Part shown: positions 8,808 to 17,683 of the stretch, one piece after another | How positions within the stretch are numbered: the first letter of the stretch is position 1 | Layout of the letters: each line of letters opens with the position of its first letter | The notes under the pieces: generated by a model | What the model saw: only the letters and a program-made list of their open reading frames with translations | What the model was told of the DNA's origin: nothing | The model's database searches: none | Program-made: the position numbers and the translations under genes | Assembly (NCBI RefSeq): GCF_001865675.1 | Contig: NZ_CP011319.1 | Coordinates: forward strand, 372,001 to 436,000 | Reading direction: 5' to 3' | DNA length: 64,000 nt | Origin: Janthinobacterium sp. 1_2014MBL_MicDiv | Lineage (GTDB): Bacteria; Pseudomonadota; Gammaproteobacteria; Burkholderiales; Burkholderiaceae_D

Positions 8808-11800
8808 CTAGTCGTCATTGGCAAAGCTGGTGTTGTTCATGATTTGTTCGGTAATCTGTTCCAGCAGGGGCCACAGGCGCGTGACGATGCGCCGCGCCCG
8901 TTCGGCTTCCTCGGCCGGTTCGCCCGGCGGCAGGGTTTCCAGGCTGTGGCACAGCTCGGCCAGGCCCAGCGCGCCCACCGTGCGGGCCGAGGATTTGATG
9001 CGGTGCCCCAGTTCGCGCACCTGGTGCACGTCGCCGCGCGCCAGGGCGGCGTCGATGTCGCCAAAGCCATCCTGCGTCGTTTGCAGGAACTTGAAGGCAA
9101 ACTTGCGCACTTTTTCCGGGTTGTAACCCAGCAACTTGGCCAGGATGGACAGGTCGATCACTTGCGGATCGCCGGCCAGCGTGGTCTTGAAGGCGGGCGC
9201 GGCGCGGCTGCGGGCGGGCGGGGGCGGGGTCTCGCGCGCCGGCAGCCAGCTGGCGATGGTCTGGTACATCATGGCCGGCTGGATGGGCTTGGAAATGAAA
9301 TCGTCCATGCCGGCGTCCAGGCAGCGCACGCGGTCTTCGCTGGTGGCCGTGGCCGTCATGGCCAGCACGCGCAGGTGCGCCAGCTGCGGATCGGCGCGGA
9401 TGTGGCGCGTCGCCTGCAAGCCGTCCATCAGCGGCATCTGCACGTCCATCAGCACGCAGTCGAACTGCGTCTGGCGCAGCAGGTCGAGCGCCTCCTCGCC
9501 ATTGTTGGCCAGGCAGACGGAGGCGCCCGCTTCTTCCAGCAGTTCCAGCGCCACTTGCTGGTTGAAGGTGTTGTCTTCCACCAGCAGGATGCGCGCATGC
9601 TTGAGTGTGCGCATCACCAGGGCCGCATCGGCGCTGGCGCGCATGGCGGCCGCCGTCTGCACCATGCTGTCGAGCATGGCCGGCGCCGCCTGGTCGGAAA
9701 TGCCCAGGTTGGCCGTGAACCAGAAGGTGCTGCCGGCGCCGGGACGGCTGTCGACGCCGACATCGCCGCCCATCAGCTGGGCCAGCTGCTTGCAGATGGC
9801 CAGGCCCAGGCCCGTGCCGCCATACTCGCGCGTGGTGGACGTGTCGGCCTGCTGGAATGACTGGAACAGCTTGCTCATTTCATCCTGCGACAGGCCGATG
9901 CCGTGGTCGCATACTTCAAAGCGCACCAGGCAGTGCTTGGCGTCGCCGATGACCTTGTGGACCTTGACCGTGATGCTGCCCTGTTCGCTGAACTTGATGG
10001 CATTGTTCGCGTAGTTGATCAGTACTTGCCCCAGGCGCAAGGGGTCGCCCACCAGCACGGCCGGCAGTTGCGGGTCGATTTCAAACACCAGTTCCAGGTT
10101 CTTGCCGGCCGCGCGCGGCGCCACCACCGTCATCAGCGTCTGCACCACGTGGTCAAAGCTGAAGTTGACGCGTTCGATTTCCAGCTTGCCCGCCTCGATC
10201 TTCGAAATGTCGAGGATGTCGTCGATGATGCCCAGCAAGTGTTCTCCGGCAAAGCGGATCTTTTCCAGGTAATCGCGCTGGCGCGGTTCCAGTTCCGTCT
10301 TCAGCGCCAGGTAGGCCATGCCGATCACGCCATTCATCGGCGTGCGGATTTCATGGCTCATGTTGGCCAGGAACTGTCCTTTCGCCAGGCTCGCCTCTTC
10401 CGCCACCTGCTTGGCCTGGTCGAGCTGCTCCGTGCGCTGCGCCACCCGTTCTTCCAGATGTTCATTGAGCTCGCGCAAGGCGCTCTCGCTGCGCTTGTGA
10501 TACGTGATGTCCGTCAGGCTGGCCACCACCATGCTGACCTTGCCGTATTCGTCGCGGATCGCTTCCGTGTTCACGGACAGCCATGACAGGCTGCCGTCCG
10601 TTTGCTGCACGCCCATCAGCACGTCGCGCATGGCTTCGCCCGTCGACAGCGTGATGTGCACGGGGTGGCTGCGCTGGTCGAAGGCCGAACCATCTTCGCG
10701 GATGGCTTGCCACAGGCTGTTGCCGGCCGGACTGGCCGCCAGCATGCGCGCGGCGGCCGCATTGCTTTCCAGTATGTGGCCACGGCTGTCCTGCACCACC
10801 AGGCCATTCGTCACGGCGCCGAAGACGGACGCCATGCGCTGGCTGGAATTCGACAGGGCGATCGAGGCCTGGCGCCGTTCCGTGATGTCGGTGATCATGG
10901 CCAGGGTGCCGCCCGGCTCGCCATTGTCGGACTGGATGCTGGTGCTCGACAGCAAGCCCCACAGGCTGGACAGGTCCTTGCGGAAGAAGCGGAAGTCGAC
11001 CTGGTCCGGCTGGCTGGCCAGGCTGCCGTGGCTGGCCAGGCGGCGCTGCATCAGCAATTGGCTGTCGCGGTCCATGAAGTCGAGCATGGGGCGGCCCAGC
11101 ATTTCCTGCACCGTGTAACCGAGCATATGCGCCATCTTCGGGTTGACGAAGGTGGTCTTGCCATCCCCGTCCGTCATCCAGATGCCTTCGGCCGCCGTCT
11201 GCACGATCAGGCGATAGCGCTCCGAACTGGCGTGCAGCGCTTCCTCGGCGCGTTGCCGCTGCGTCATGTCGCGCAGCGAGACGATGGAAAACACCTGGCC
11301 GGCCATGCGCAGCGGCGACAGGCTGACCTTGGCCGGGAAATGCGTGCCGTCGCGGCGGCGCGCCATCATCACCCTGCCTGGCAGGCTGTGCCGTGCTTGC
11401 GGGTCGCTGGCCGAGTGGCTGGCCGTGCTTTCCGGTACCAGCTGCTCCAGCGACATGCCGATCAGTTCGGCCAGCGGGTAGCCGAAGCAGCGCGCGCCGA
11501 TCTGGTTGGCGTAGTGCACCTTGCCGTCGATATCGGCCACCAGCATCGCTTCGGGTGCCGCTTCGAGCATGCAGCGCATGCGCGATTCCTCGTCCGCCTT
11601 GCGCTCGCTGATGTCGCAGACGATGCCGCTGGCCTGGGTGGCGGCGCCATCGGAGGCGCGCGTCAGGACGGCGCCGCGCGCCAGCAGCCAGCGCCAGTGG
11701 CCATCGCTGTGGCGCAGGCGAAATTCGCAGCTGAAGCTGCCAGGCGCCTGACCGTCTATATGCTGGTGAAATATCTGGCTCAGGCGTGCGCGGTCATCGC

Positions 11801-12233
11801 GGTGCACTTCGGCCAGCCAATCGGCCAGCGTGTGCGCGAGCCTGGCGTTCTTGTCGCCGAGCAAATCCTGGTACTGGGGAGCGAACAGCAGCTGGTCGGA
11901 CTGGCGCCGCCACGTCCAGCCGGTCATGGCCGCGCCGCGCAAGGCTTGCGTGGCATGCGGCCCGGCCATGCGGTCGGGCGGCAGCCGCAGGTGATGCACC
12001 TGTTGCCGCCAGCGCCAGGCTTGCCAGCAAGCCAGTCCCGCCAGGGCCGTGGCGCTGGCCGCGGCAAACGGCCACAGCAGCACAGGCGCGGCGACGGACG
12101 CGGCCGCCTGCGCCAAGGCGGGCAGGGTCAGGGGGATGCCCGCAGCCAGCATCGTACGAGCGAGCCTGCGCAGCGCAAGGCGCCGACGGCGTGGTACGCT
12201 GAAACTCGTGTGGCTGCAAGACGACAAATGCAT
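8808..12233 (-). CDS. hybrid sensor histidine kinase (4 PAS, HisKA, HATPase, REC, HPt)
   Basis: 1141 residues from the ATG at 12233; a GTG at 12281 would add 16. Order: hydrophobic N-terminus with one or two membrane segments (to about residue 90), four successive PAS/PAC modules, a coiled-coil linker, HisKA with H627 in NMSHEIRTPMNG, HATPase with NYANNAIKF, DHGIGL and GGTGLGLAI, a receiver domain with D930 in VLMDVQMPLMDG, and a C-terminal HPt with H1077 in ELGHRIKSS. Every residue of a BarA-like phosphorelay is therefore intact. The signal is unknown; with PAS modules and no large periplasmic domain, internal cues such as redox state or small ligands are more likely than external ones. The response regulator downstream is the natural partner. 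Confidence 0.92.
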   Translation of the reverse strand: MHLSSCSHTSFSVPRRRRLALRRLARTMLAAGIPLTLPALAQAAASVAAPVLLWPFAAASATALAGLACWQAWRWRQQVHHLRLPPDRMAGPHATQALRGAAMTGWTWRRQSDQLLFAPQYQDLLGDKNARLAHTLADWLAEVHRDDRARLSQIFHQHIDGQAPGSFSCEFRLRHSDGHWRWLLARGAVLTRASDGAATQASGIVCDISERKADEESRMRCMLEAAPEAMLVADIDGKVHYANQIGARCFGYPLAELIGMSLEQLVPESTASHSASDPQARHSLPGRVMMARRRDGTHFPAKVSLSPLRMAGQVFSIVSLRDMTQRQRAEEALHASSERYRLIVQTAAEGIWMTDGDGKTTFVNPKMAHMLGYTVQEMLGRPMLDFMDRDSQLLMQRRLASHGSLASQPDQVDFRFFRKDLSSLWGLLSSTSIQSDNGEPGGTLAMITDITERRQASIALSNSSQRMASVFGAVTNGLVVQDSRGHILESNAAAARMLAASPAGNSLWQAIREDGSAFDQRSHPVHITLSTGEAMRDVLMGVQQTDGSLSWLSVNTEAIRDEYGKVSMVVASLTDITYHKRSESALRELNEHLEERVAQRTEQLDQAKQVAEEASLAKGQFLANMSHEIRTPMNGVIGMAYLALKTELEPRQRDYLEKIRFAGEHLLGIIDDILDISKIEAGKLEIERVNFSFDHVVQTLMTVVAPRAAGKNLELVFEIDPQLPAVLVGDPLRLGQVLINYANNAIKFSEQGSITVKVHKVIGDAKHCLVRFEVCDHGIGLSQDEMSKLFQSFQQADTSTTREYGGTGLGLAICKQLAQLMGGDVGVDSRPGAGSTFWFTANLGISDQAAPAMLDSMVQTAAAMRASADAALVMRTLKHARILLVEDNTFNQQVALELLEEAGASVCLANNGEEALDLLRQTQFDCVLMDVQMPLMDGLQATRHIRADPQLAHLRVLAMTATATSEDRVRCLDAGMDDFISKPIQPAMMYQTIASWLPARETPPPPARSRAAPAFKTTLAGDPQVIDLSILAKLLGYNPEKVRKFAFKFLQTTQDGFGDIDAALARGDVHQVRELGHRIKSSARTVGALGLAELCHSLETLPPGEPAEEAERARRIVTRLWPLLEQITEQIMNNTSFANDD

Positions 12234-12468
12234 CCCTTTCTGGGGCGTGATTGGACAGGGCTGGCACGACAGGACGCGCACGCAAATACGCGCCTGTGGC
12301 GCTTTCTGGCGGCAACTATAGCATCGAATATTTACTCGGAGTATTTAAGTTCTGAAACGGCAAAAACGGGGATTTTTTTGCCCCGAAATGGCCGATTTAT
12401 TAGCGATTTGGTGAGAATTCGTGAGAAAGTTTGCGTGAAATCATGCTACTGAATCACAAGGCGTGGCT

Positions 12469-13188
12469 TCAGGCGAAGCTGCCGGCGAACTGATAGCGGT
12501 GGCCCGGATGCCACATGGTGGCGATCGAGGCGATCTTGCCGCCCGAGCGCGTCTGGCGGCGCAGCACCAGGCACGCCTGTTTCGTGTCGATGGCCAGCAT
12601 TTCGGCGATGTCGCGCGGCGCCGACAGCGCCTCGATGCTGTAGGTGGCGCCCTGCAGGGGTGCGGCCGCCATCAGGTATTCGTTCGGCGTGATGCTGGCA
12701 AAGTCCTGCGTCATGTAGTCGGGCGCGCAGTCGGGATTGACCCAGCGGTCTTCCACCTGGATCGGCACGCCGTTTTCAAAGTGCACGATCAGCGAATGAA
12801 ACAGCGGGTGTTCCGGCACCATGCCGAATTGCTTGGCCAGCAAGTCCGACGCCTTGGTGCGTTCCAGCAACTGCAAGCTGCTGCGGTGGATATGCCCGCG
12901 CGCGCGCACTTCATCGGCGATGCTCTTGATTTCCAACAAGGTCGCCTGGTATTTTTGCTGCGCCACATAAGTGCCCGATCCCTGGCGCCGCGTCAGCACC
13001 TGCTCGCTGGTCAGTTCGCGCACGGCGCGGTTGACGGTCATGCGCGAAACGCCGAATTGCTTCACCAGCGCTTGCTCGGAAGGAATGACGTCACCTTCCT
13101 TCCAGCGCCCGGCGGCGATGCCGGCCAGCAGAAAATCCTTGATGCGCTGGAAAATGGGCGTATTTTCTTGTGTAATGTGATCGTCCAA
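12469..13188 (-). CDS. hutC: histidine utilization repressor, GntR/HutC family
   Basis: 239 residues starting at a TTG (13188) with GGAGAA six bases upstream; the frame is open further upstream, but that part is proline-rich and unlike GntR proteins. The N-terminal winged helix has the GntR signature IPSEQALVKQFGVSRMTVNRA. The C-terminal UTRA domain binds the inducer, for HutC known to be urocanate. HutC represses hut operons by binding palindromes of the TTGTATAGACAA type; one lies at 19389-19404 in front of hutU. Unusually, the gene is about 6 kb from the operon and faces the opposite way. Identity rests on UTRA-family features plus this operator, so another HutC-like regulator remains possible. 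Confidence 0.85.
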   Translation of the reverse strand: MDDHITQENTPIFQRIKDFLLAGIAAGRWKEGDVIPSEQALVKQFGVSRMTVNRAVRELTSEQVLTRRQGSGTYVAQQKYQATLLEIKSIADEVRARGHIHRSSLQLLERTKASDLLAKQFGMVPEHPLFHSLIVHFENGVPIQVEDRWVNPDCAPDYMTQDFASITPNEYLMAAAPLQGATYSIEALSAPRDIAEMLAIDTKQACLVLRRQTRSGGKIASIATMWHPGHRYQFAGSFA

Positions 13189-13369
13189 TGCGGTTTCTCC
13201 GAAGCGCGGGCTGGGCGCGCCTCCGGGCGGAGGCGCGATGAACGATTTTAGCACCGAGCAAGGCAGGCGCCGCCAGCCTTTTTTTGAATTCAAAAGCAAG
13301 CGCCGGAGTGTGGCGTCCGGCGGCGCTGGCTATGCTGGCTACTTACTATCTATTTGCAGGGAGTCCGCC

Positions 13370-14425
13370 ATGGAACACGCTTATCTGACCGACGACGAAC
13401 GCTGGGACGGCGTGCAGCGGCGCGCGCCTGACGCCGACGGCGTCTTTTATTATTCGGTGCGCACGACGGGCGTGTATTGCCGGCCCTCTTGCGCGGCGCG
13501 TCCCGCCTTGCGCCGCAACGTGGCTTTCCACGCCAGCTGTGCCGCGGCGGAAGCGGCCGGCTTTCGCCCCTGCCTGCGCTGCAAGCCCGACCAGCCGCCG
13601 CTGGCCCAGCGCCAGGCGGCCGTCGTGGCCGACATCTGCCGCCTGATCGACGCCAGCGACGACTTGCCCGACCTGGACAGCCTTGCCAGGGCCGCCGGCA
13701 TGAGCCGCTTTCATTTTCACCGCGTCTTCAAGGCGCACACGGGCATCACGCCGAAAGCGTATGCGGCGGCGCGGCGCGGCGAGCGGCTCAAGGCCGGCTT
13801 GCAGGGCGCCGCGAACGTCACGGACACTTTATATGCGGCCGGCTTCAATTCCAGCGGGCGCTTCTATGCCGCCACGCCGGGCTTGCTGGGCATGACGCCG
13901 GGCGCCTTCCGCGACGGCGGCAGCGGCGCCGTGATCCGCTTTGCCATCGGCGCCTGCTCGCTGGGGGCCATCCTCGTGGCCAGCACGGACAAGGGCATTT
14001 GCGCCATCCTCATCGACGACGACCCGGAAGTGCTGCTGCGCGACTTGCAGGACCGCTTTCCCCGCGCCGAGCTGCGCGGTGCCGAGCCCGAGTACGAGCA
14101 GACGGTGGCGCGCGTCGTCGGCCTGGTCGAGGCGCCGGGCCTGGGCCTGGACTTGCCGCTCGACGTGCGCGGCACCGTCTTCCAGCAGCGCGTGTGGCAA
14201 GCCTTGCGCGAGATTCCCGCCGGCAGCACCGTCAGCTATGCCGAACTGGCCCGCCGCATCGGCGCGCCGAACGGGGCGCGCGCCGTGGCGGGCGCCTGCG
14301 CCGCGAATGCGCTGGCCATCGCCATCCCCTGCCATCGCGTGGTGCGCAACGATGGCGCCCTGTCCGGTTACCGCTGGGGCGTGGAGCGCAAGCAGGCGCT
14401 GCTGGAACGCGAGGGCGAACGGTGA
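13370..14425 (+). CDS. ada: bifunctional Ada: regulator and O6-methylguanine-DNA methyltransferase
   Basis: 351 residues with all Ada parts: the N-terminal zinc/methyl-acceptor domain with C37, C41, C68 and C71, an AraC-type helix-turn-helix pair (SLARAAGMSRFHFHRVFK), and the methyltransferase domain with the active cysteine C321 in PCHRVVRNDGALSGYRWG. Methylation of the first zinc cysteine by phosphotriesters turns Ada into an activator of the adaptive response; C321 removes methyl groups from O6-methylguanine. The ATG at 13370 has AGGGAG six bases upstream; an in-frame extension to 13238 lacks support. Its stop overlaps the GTG start of a 2-oxoglutarate oxygenase gene, so the two are co-translated. 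Confidence 0.95.
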   Translation: MEHAYLTDDERWDGVQRRAPDADGVFYYSVRTTGVYCRPSCAARPALRRNVAFHASCAAAEAAGFRPCLRCKPDQPPLAQRQAAVVADICRLIDASDDLPDLDSLARAAGMSRFHFHRVFKAHTGITPKAYAAARRGERLKAGLQGAANVTDTLYAAGFNSSGRFYAATPGLLGMTPGAFRDGGSGAVIRFAIGACSLGAILVASTDKGICAILIDDDPEVLLRDLQDRFPRAELRGAEPEYEQTVARVVGLVEAPGLGLDLPLDVRGTVFQQRVWQALREIPAGSTVSYAELARRIGAPNGARAVAGACAANALAIAIPCHRVVRNDGALSGYRWGVERKQALLEREGER

Positions 14426-15111
14426 AGGCGCTCGATTGGCAGCGCATCGAGGACGAGCTGAATCAATATGGCTGCGCCGTCGTGCCTGGCTTGCTGAGCG
14501 GGGAGGATTGCGCCGCGCTGGCGGCGCTATATGACGACGCGTCGCGCTTTCGCAGCCGCGTGGTGATGCAGCGCCATGGGTTTGGGCAGGGCGAGTACCA
14601 GTATTTCGCCTATCCGCTGCCGGATGCGGTGGCCGCCCTGCGCATGGGCTTGTATCCGCGCCTGGCGGCGATTGCCAACCGCTGGCAGGCCAGCCTGGGC
14701 CTGGAGGCGCGCTTTCCATTGGCGCATGCGGATTTCCTCGCGCGCTGCCATGCGGCGGGGCAGGCGCGGCCCACGCCCTTGCTGCTGCGCTATCGCGAAG
14801 GCGATTACAACTGCCTGCACCAGGACCTGTATGGCGAACACGTATTTCCGCTGCAGCTGGCCGTGCTGCTGTCGCGCCCGCACGAGGATTTCACGGGCGG
14901 CGAGTTCGTGCTGACGGAGCAGCGCCCGCGCATGCAGTCGCGCGCCGAGGTGGTGCCGCTGGCGCAGGGCGACGCCGTGCTCTTTCCCGTGGCGCAGCGC
15001 CCCGTGAGCGGCACGCGCGGCAATTACCGCGTCATCATGCGGCACGGCGTGTCGCGCCTGCGTTCGGGCTCGCGCCATACCCTGGGCATCATTTTCCACG
15101 ATGCGGGCTGA
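14422..15111 (+). CDS. 2OG-Fe(II) oxygenase (PF09859-like), coupled to ada
   Basis: 229 residues, starting at a GTG that shares bases with the ada stop codon (GTGA, 14422-14425). The iron ligands appear to be H133 and D135 in NCLHQDLYGEHVFP and H208 in IMRHGVSRLRSGSRHT, with a nearby arginine for 2-oxoglutarate. The block GDAVLFPVAQRPVSGTRGNY is typical of the family I recall as PF09859/COG3826, which has been described as a predicted oxidative DNA demethylase. It is not AlkB itself. Tight translational coupling to ada makes a role in alkylation-damage repair likely, but substrate and activity are inferred. A cytoplasmic protein without signal peptide. Confidence 0.85.
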   Translation: MKALDWQRIEDELNQYGCAVVPGLLSGEDCAALAALYDDASRFRSRVVMQRHGFGQGEYQYFAYPLPDAVAALRMGLYPRLAAIANRWQASLGLEARFPLAHADFLARCHAAGQARPTPLLLRYREGDYNCLHQDLYGEHVFPLQLAVLLSRPHEDFTGGEFVLTEQRPRMQSRAEVVPLAQGDAVLFPVAQRPVSGTRGNYRVIMRHGVSRLRSGSRHTLGIIFHDAG

Positions 15112-15185
15112 CGCGGATGCGTGGCGCTTGAGTTTCCGGGATTACATGGCATGATGGCTGTTCCCTGTCACTTACCGACCCTGCC

Positions 15186-16844
15186 ATGTCCGCGTTTTTC
15201 CGCCTGCTGTGCCTATTGACGATCTTCCTCTTGCCTGCGGCCCATGCGCAGGAGGCTGCGCCATCCCTCGTCGCGGAGGCCGCCTCTGTCATGGCGCCAG
15301 CGCCTGCCGTGGCGGTCAGGACGGCGCCGCTGATGTTTGCCAACCGCAAGGTATTCGTCTTCCGCGCCGCGCTGGCCGGCTATCCGCCGGAAGAGCGGGC
15401 CACGGGCGCGCAGCGCCGCCTCGACGGCGTGCTGGCGAAGAACGGCCCCTTGAAGACGAGCACGCGCATGATTCCCGAAGGCACGCAGGTGCTGCTCGAC
15501 GGCGTGCAGCTGTTTGTCGTCGTGCCCGGCGACGTCAACCAGCTGGCCGGCGACACGACGGAAAGCGTGGCGAAAACGGCGGCCGAGGAGTTGAGCAAGG
15601 CCGTGCTCGATTACCAGGAGCAGAACAGCTGGCGCTACCTGGCCATCGCCGCCGCCGTGTGCGCGGCCGCCACCCTCGTATTCTGGCTGGTGTGGATGGG
15701 CCTGACGCGCCTGTACCGCTGGGCCAAGCGCCGCAGCGGCATCCTGCTGGCCTCGCGCCTGCGCGACGTGCGCCTGAAAAACGTGCGCGTGCTCGATGCC
15801 GAGCATTACATCGCCTTTGCCTACCAGCTGCTCAGCGCCGTGCTGTGGGGCTTGCGCCTGATGGCCACGTACCTGTGGGCCGCCTTCGTGCTGGGCCGCC
15901 TGCCCTACACGCGCTCGTGGGGCGAAAGCCTGAGCGGCTACCTGTTCGACGTGGCGGCCGACGTCTTCCATGCCATCATCGGCGCCCTGCCGGGGCTGGT
16001 GCTGGTGTGCGTGATCTTCGCCATCGCGCGCCTGATCGCCGCCACGGCCGCTTCGCTGTTCAAGCGCGTGGAAAGCGGGGAACTGCAGATCGGCTGGCTC
16101 GACAAGGACACGGCCCTGCCCACGCGCCGCATCGCCAGCGTGGTGATCTGGCTGTTCGCGCTGGCCATGGCCTACCCCTACCTGCCCGGTTCGCACACGG
16201 CCGCCTTCCAGGGCCTGTCCGTGCTGGTGGGCCTGATGGTCTCGATCGGCGCGTCGAGCATCGTCGGGCAGGGGGCCAGCGGCCTGATCCTGATGTACAC
16301 GCGGGCCTTGCGCAAGGGCGAATATGTGCGCGTGGGCGACAGCGAAGGCACGGTGGTCGACGTCGGCATGTTCGAGACGCGCTTGCGCACGGGCCTGGGC
16401 GAGGAAGTGGCCTTGCCGAACGCGTGGGTGATGTCGCAGACGACGAAGAACTATTCGCGCGCCCAGCCCGGCGGCGGCTTCGTGCTCGACTCCACCGTCA
16501 CCATCGGCTACGCCACGCCATGGCGCCAGGTGCACGCCATGCTGGAGCTGGCCGCCTCGCGCACGACAGAGCTGTCCGCCACGCCGAAACCGTATGTGAT
16601 GCAGCTGGCCCTGCAAGATTATTATGTGCAATATCGCCTGGTGGCCTACGCCAGCGCGGAAGTCCCGCGCCAGCGGGCCGAAGTGCTGAACCAGCTGCAC
16701 CAGAACATCATCGACGTCTTCAACGAATTCGACGTGCAGATCACCTCGCCGCACTACATCGATGACCCGAAAGAGTCGCATGTGGTGCCGCCGGAGCAGT
16801 GGTTCAGGGCGCCGGCGCAAAAGCCGCAGGACGGGGCGAAGTAA
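15186..16844 (+). CDS. MscS-family mechanosensitive ion channel with signal peptide
   Basis: 552 residues. A cleavable signal peptide (FFRLLCLLTIFLLPAAHAQE) leads to a periplasmic region of about 120 residues, then about five membrane helices. The pore helix and MscS beta domain follow in SIGASSIVGQGASGLILMYT and KGEYVRVGDSEGTVVDVGMF, with the C-terminal alpha/beta domain after them. Such channels open under membrane tension to release solutes during osmotic downshock. The long N-terminal extension places it with the larger MscS homologues rather than minimal MscS. It lies 74 bases after the ada-oxygenase pair; no functional link is evident. Confidence 0.88.
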   Translation: MSAFFRLLCLLTIFLLPAAHAQEAAPSLVAEAASVMAPAPAVAVRTAPLMFANRKVFVFRAALAGYPPEERATGAQRRLDGVLAKNGPLKTSTRMIPEGTQVLLDGVQLFVVVPGDVNQLAGDTTESVAKTAAEELSKAVLDYQEQNSWRYLAIAAAVCAAATLVFWLVWMGLTRLYRWAKRRSGILLASRLRDVRLKNVRVLDAEHYIAFAYQLLSAVLWGLRLMATYLWAAFVLGRLPYTRSWGESLSGYLFDVAADVFHAIIGALPGLVLVCVIFAIARLIAATAASLFKRVESGELQIGWLDKDTALPTRRIASVVIWLFALAMAYPYLPGSHTAAFQGLSVLVGLMVSIGASSIVGQGASGLILMYTRALRKGEYVRVGDSEGTVVDVGMFETRLRTGLGEEVALPNAWVMSQTTKNYSRAQPGGGFVLDSTVTIGYATPWRQVHAMLELAASRTTELSATPKPYVMQLALQDYYVQYRLVAYASAEVPRQRAEVLNQLHQNIIDVFNEFDVQITSPHYIDDPKESHVVPPEQWFRAPAQKPQDGAK

Positions 16845-16990
16845 GGTCACGCGACGCGGTGCCTGATCATGGGGCAGTCCACCTGACAGCCTCGGCGCAG
16901 GCCCGTGGCGTCTTGCACGTATTGGCCGGTCGCAAGGGATCGGTGCTTGCGTTAAGATGCCGGGCGTTACAACGAAGAGAAAGCGTATTC

Positions 16991-17617
16991 ATGTCCGAGC
17001 CATCCCGCACCGAAGTTTCCAATACCGCCCGCAGCCTGGCCGCCGCCCTGATCGGCGACCCGTTTTACCGCGCCGTCACGGTGGCGTGCGGCGAGGACGA
17101 GGCGGCGCGGCGGAACATGCTGGCGGCCTACTTCGCGCTGGCGCTGCTTGAAGGCGAACAGGCGGGCCGGGTCGACCTGGCTGATGCGGCGGGCCATGGC
17201 GCCGCCATCTGGACGACGGATGCGCCGGCGGCCGTGCGCCAGGCCGCGTATGCGCAGCGCGAGCAAGGCTTGCGCGCGCTGCTGGGAGAGCAGGGCTTCG
17301 CCCATTTCACGGCCATCGTGGCAAACATGGAACACGCGCTGGCGCCGCATGGCTTGCACGATGCGTGGTATTTGTCGATCGCCGGCATTCATCCGGACGC
17401 GCAAGGCCGCGGGCTGGGCGCCTGCGTGCTGGCGCCTGGCCTGGCGGCCGTCGATGCGGCGGGCGCCGCCTGTTTCCTGGAGACCTACAACGAACGCAGC
17501 CTGCCATTCTATGGCCGCCTCGGTTTCGACGTGGCGGCACGCCATGCGGAAGCCGTCACGGGGCGCGATTACTGGCTGATGCTGCGGCCCGCTGCAGGAA
17601 ACCCGCACGCTGCCTGA
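16991..17617 (+). CDS. GNAT-family N-acetyltransferase
   Basis: 208 residues with a GNAT fold: the acetyl-CoA loop is IHPDAQGRGLGACVL and motif B includes FLETYNERSLPFYGRLGF. It is of the type that precedes many uncharacterised acetyltransferases with an N-terminal helical half. The start at 16991 (MSEPSRTE) is chosen because upstream in-frame sequence is unrelated; the ribosome binding site is weak. The substrate is unknown. Its neighbours, mscS and an exported amidohydrolase, give no clue. Confidence 0.8.
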   Translation: MSEPSRTEVSNTARSLAAALIGDPFYRAVTVACGEDEAARRNMLAAYFALALLEGEQAGRVDLADAAGHGAAIWTTDAPAAVRQAAYAQREQGLRALLGEQGFAHFTAIVANMEHALAPHGLHDAWYLSIAGIHPDAQGRGLGACVLAPGLAAVDAAGAACFLETYNERSLPFYGRLGFDVAARHAEAVTGRDYWLMLRPAAGNPHAA

Positions 17618-17683
17618 TTGACCATTTTGCCAATTTCTATACACTCGTCTTTTTGTGAATGACTCAAAGACCTGGAGATGGAC

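Noticed and set aside
12333..12343. TACTCGGAGTA palindrome upstream of the hybrid kinase
   Set aside because: Eleven bases with no second copy; too short to call an operator.
10602..12452. Plus-strand frame of 616 codons opposite the hybrid kinase
   Set aside because: Antisense to PAS and linker regions; no ribosome binding site or domain.
13238..13369. N-terminal extension of Ada
   Set aside because: The upstream residues have no Ada character, and a good ribosome binding site precedes the ATG at 13370.
15213..16850. Minus-strand frame of 545 codons opposite mscS
   Set aside because: His/Gln/Arg-rich shadow; mscS has signal peptide, membrane helices and family motifs.
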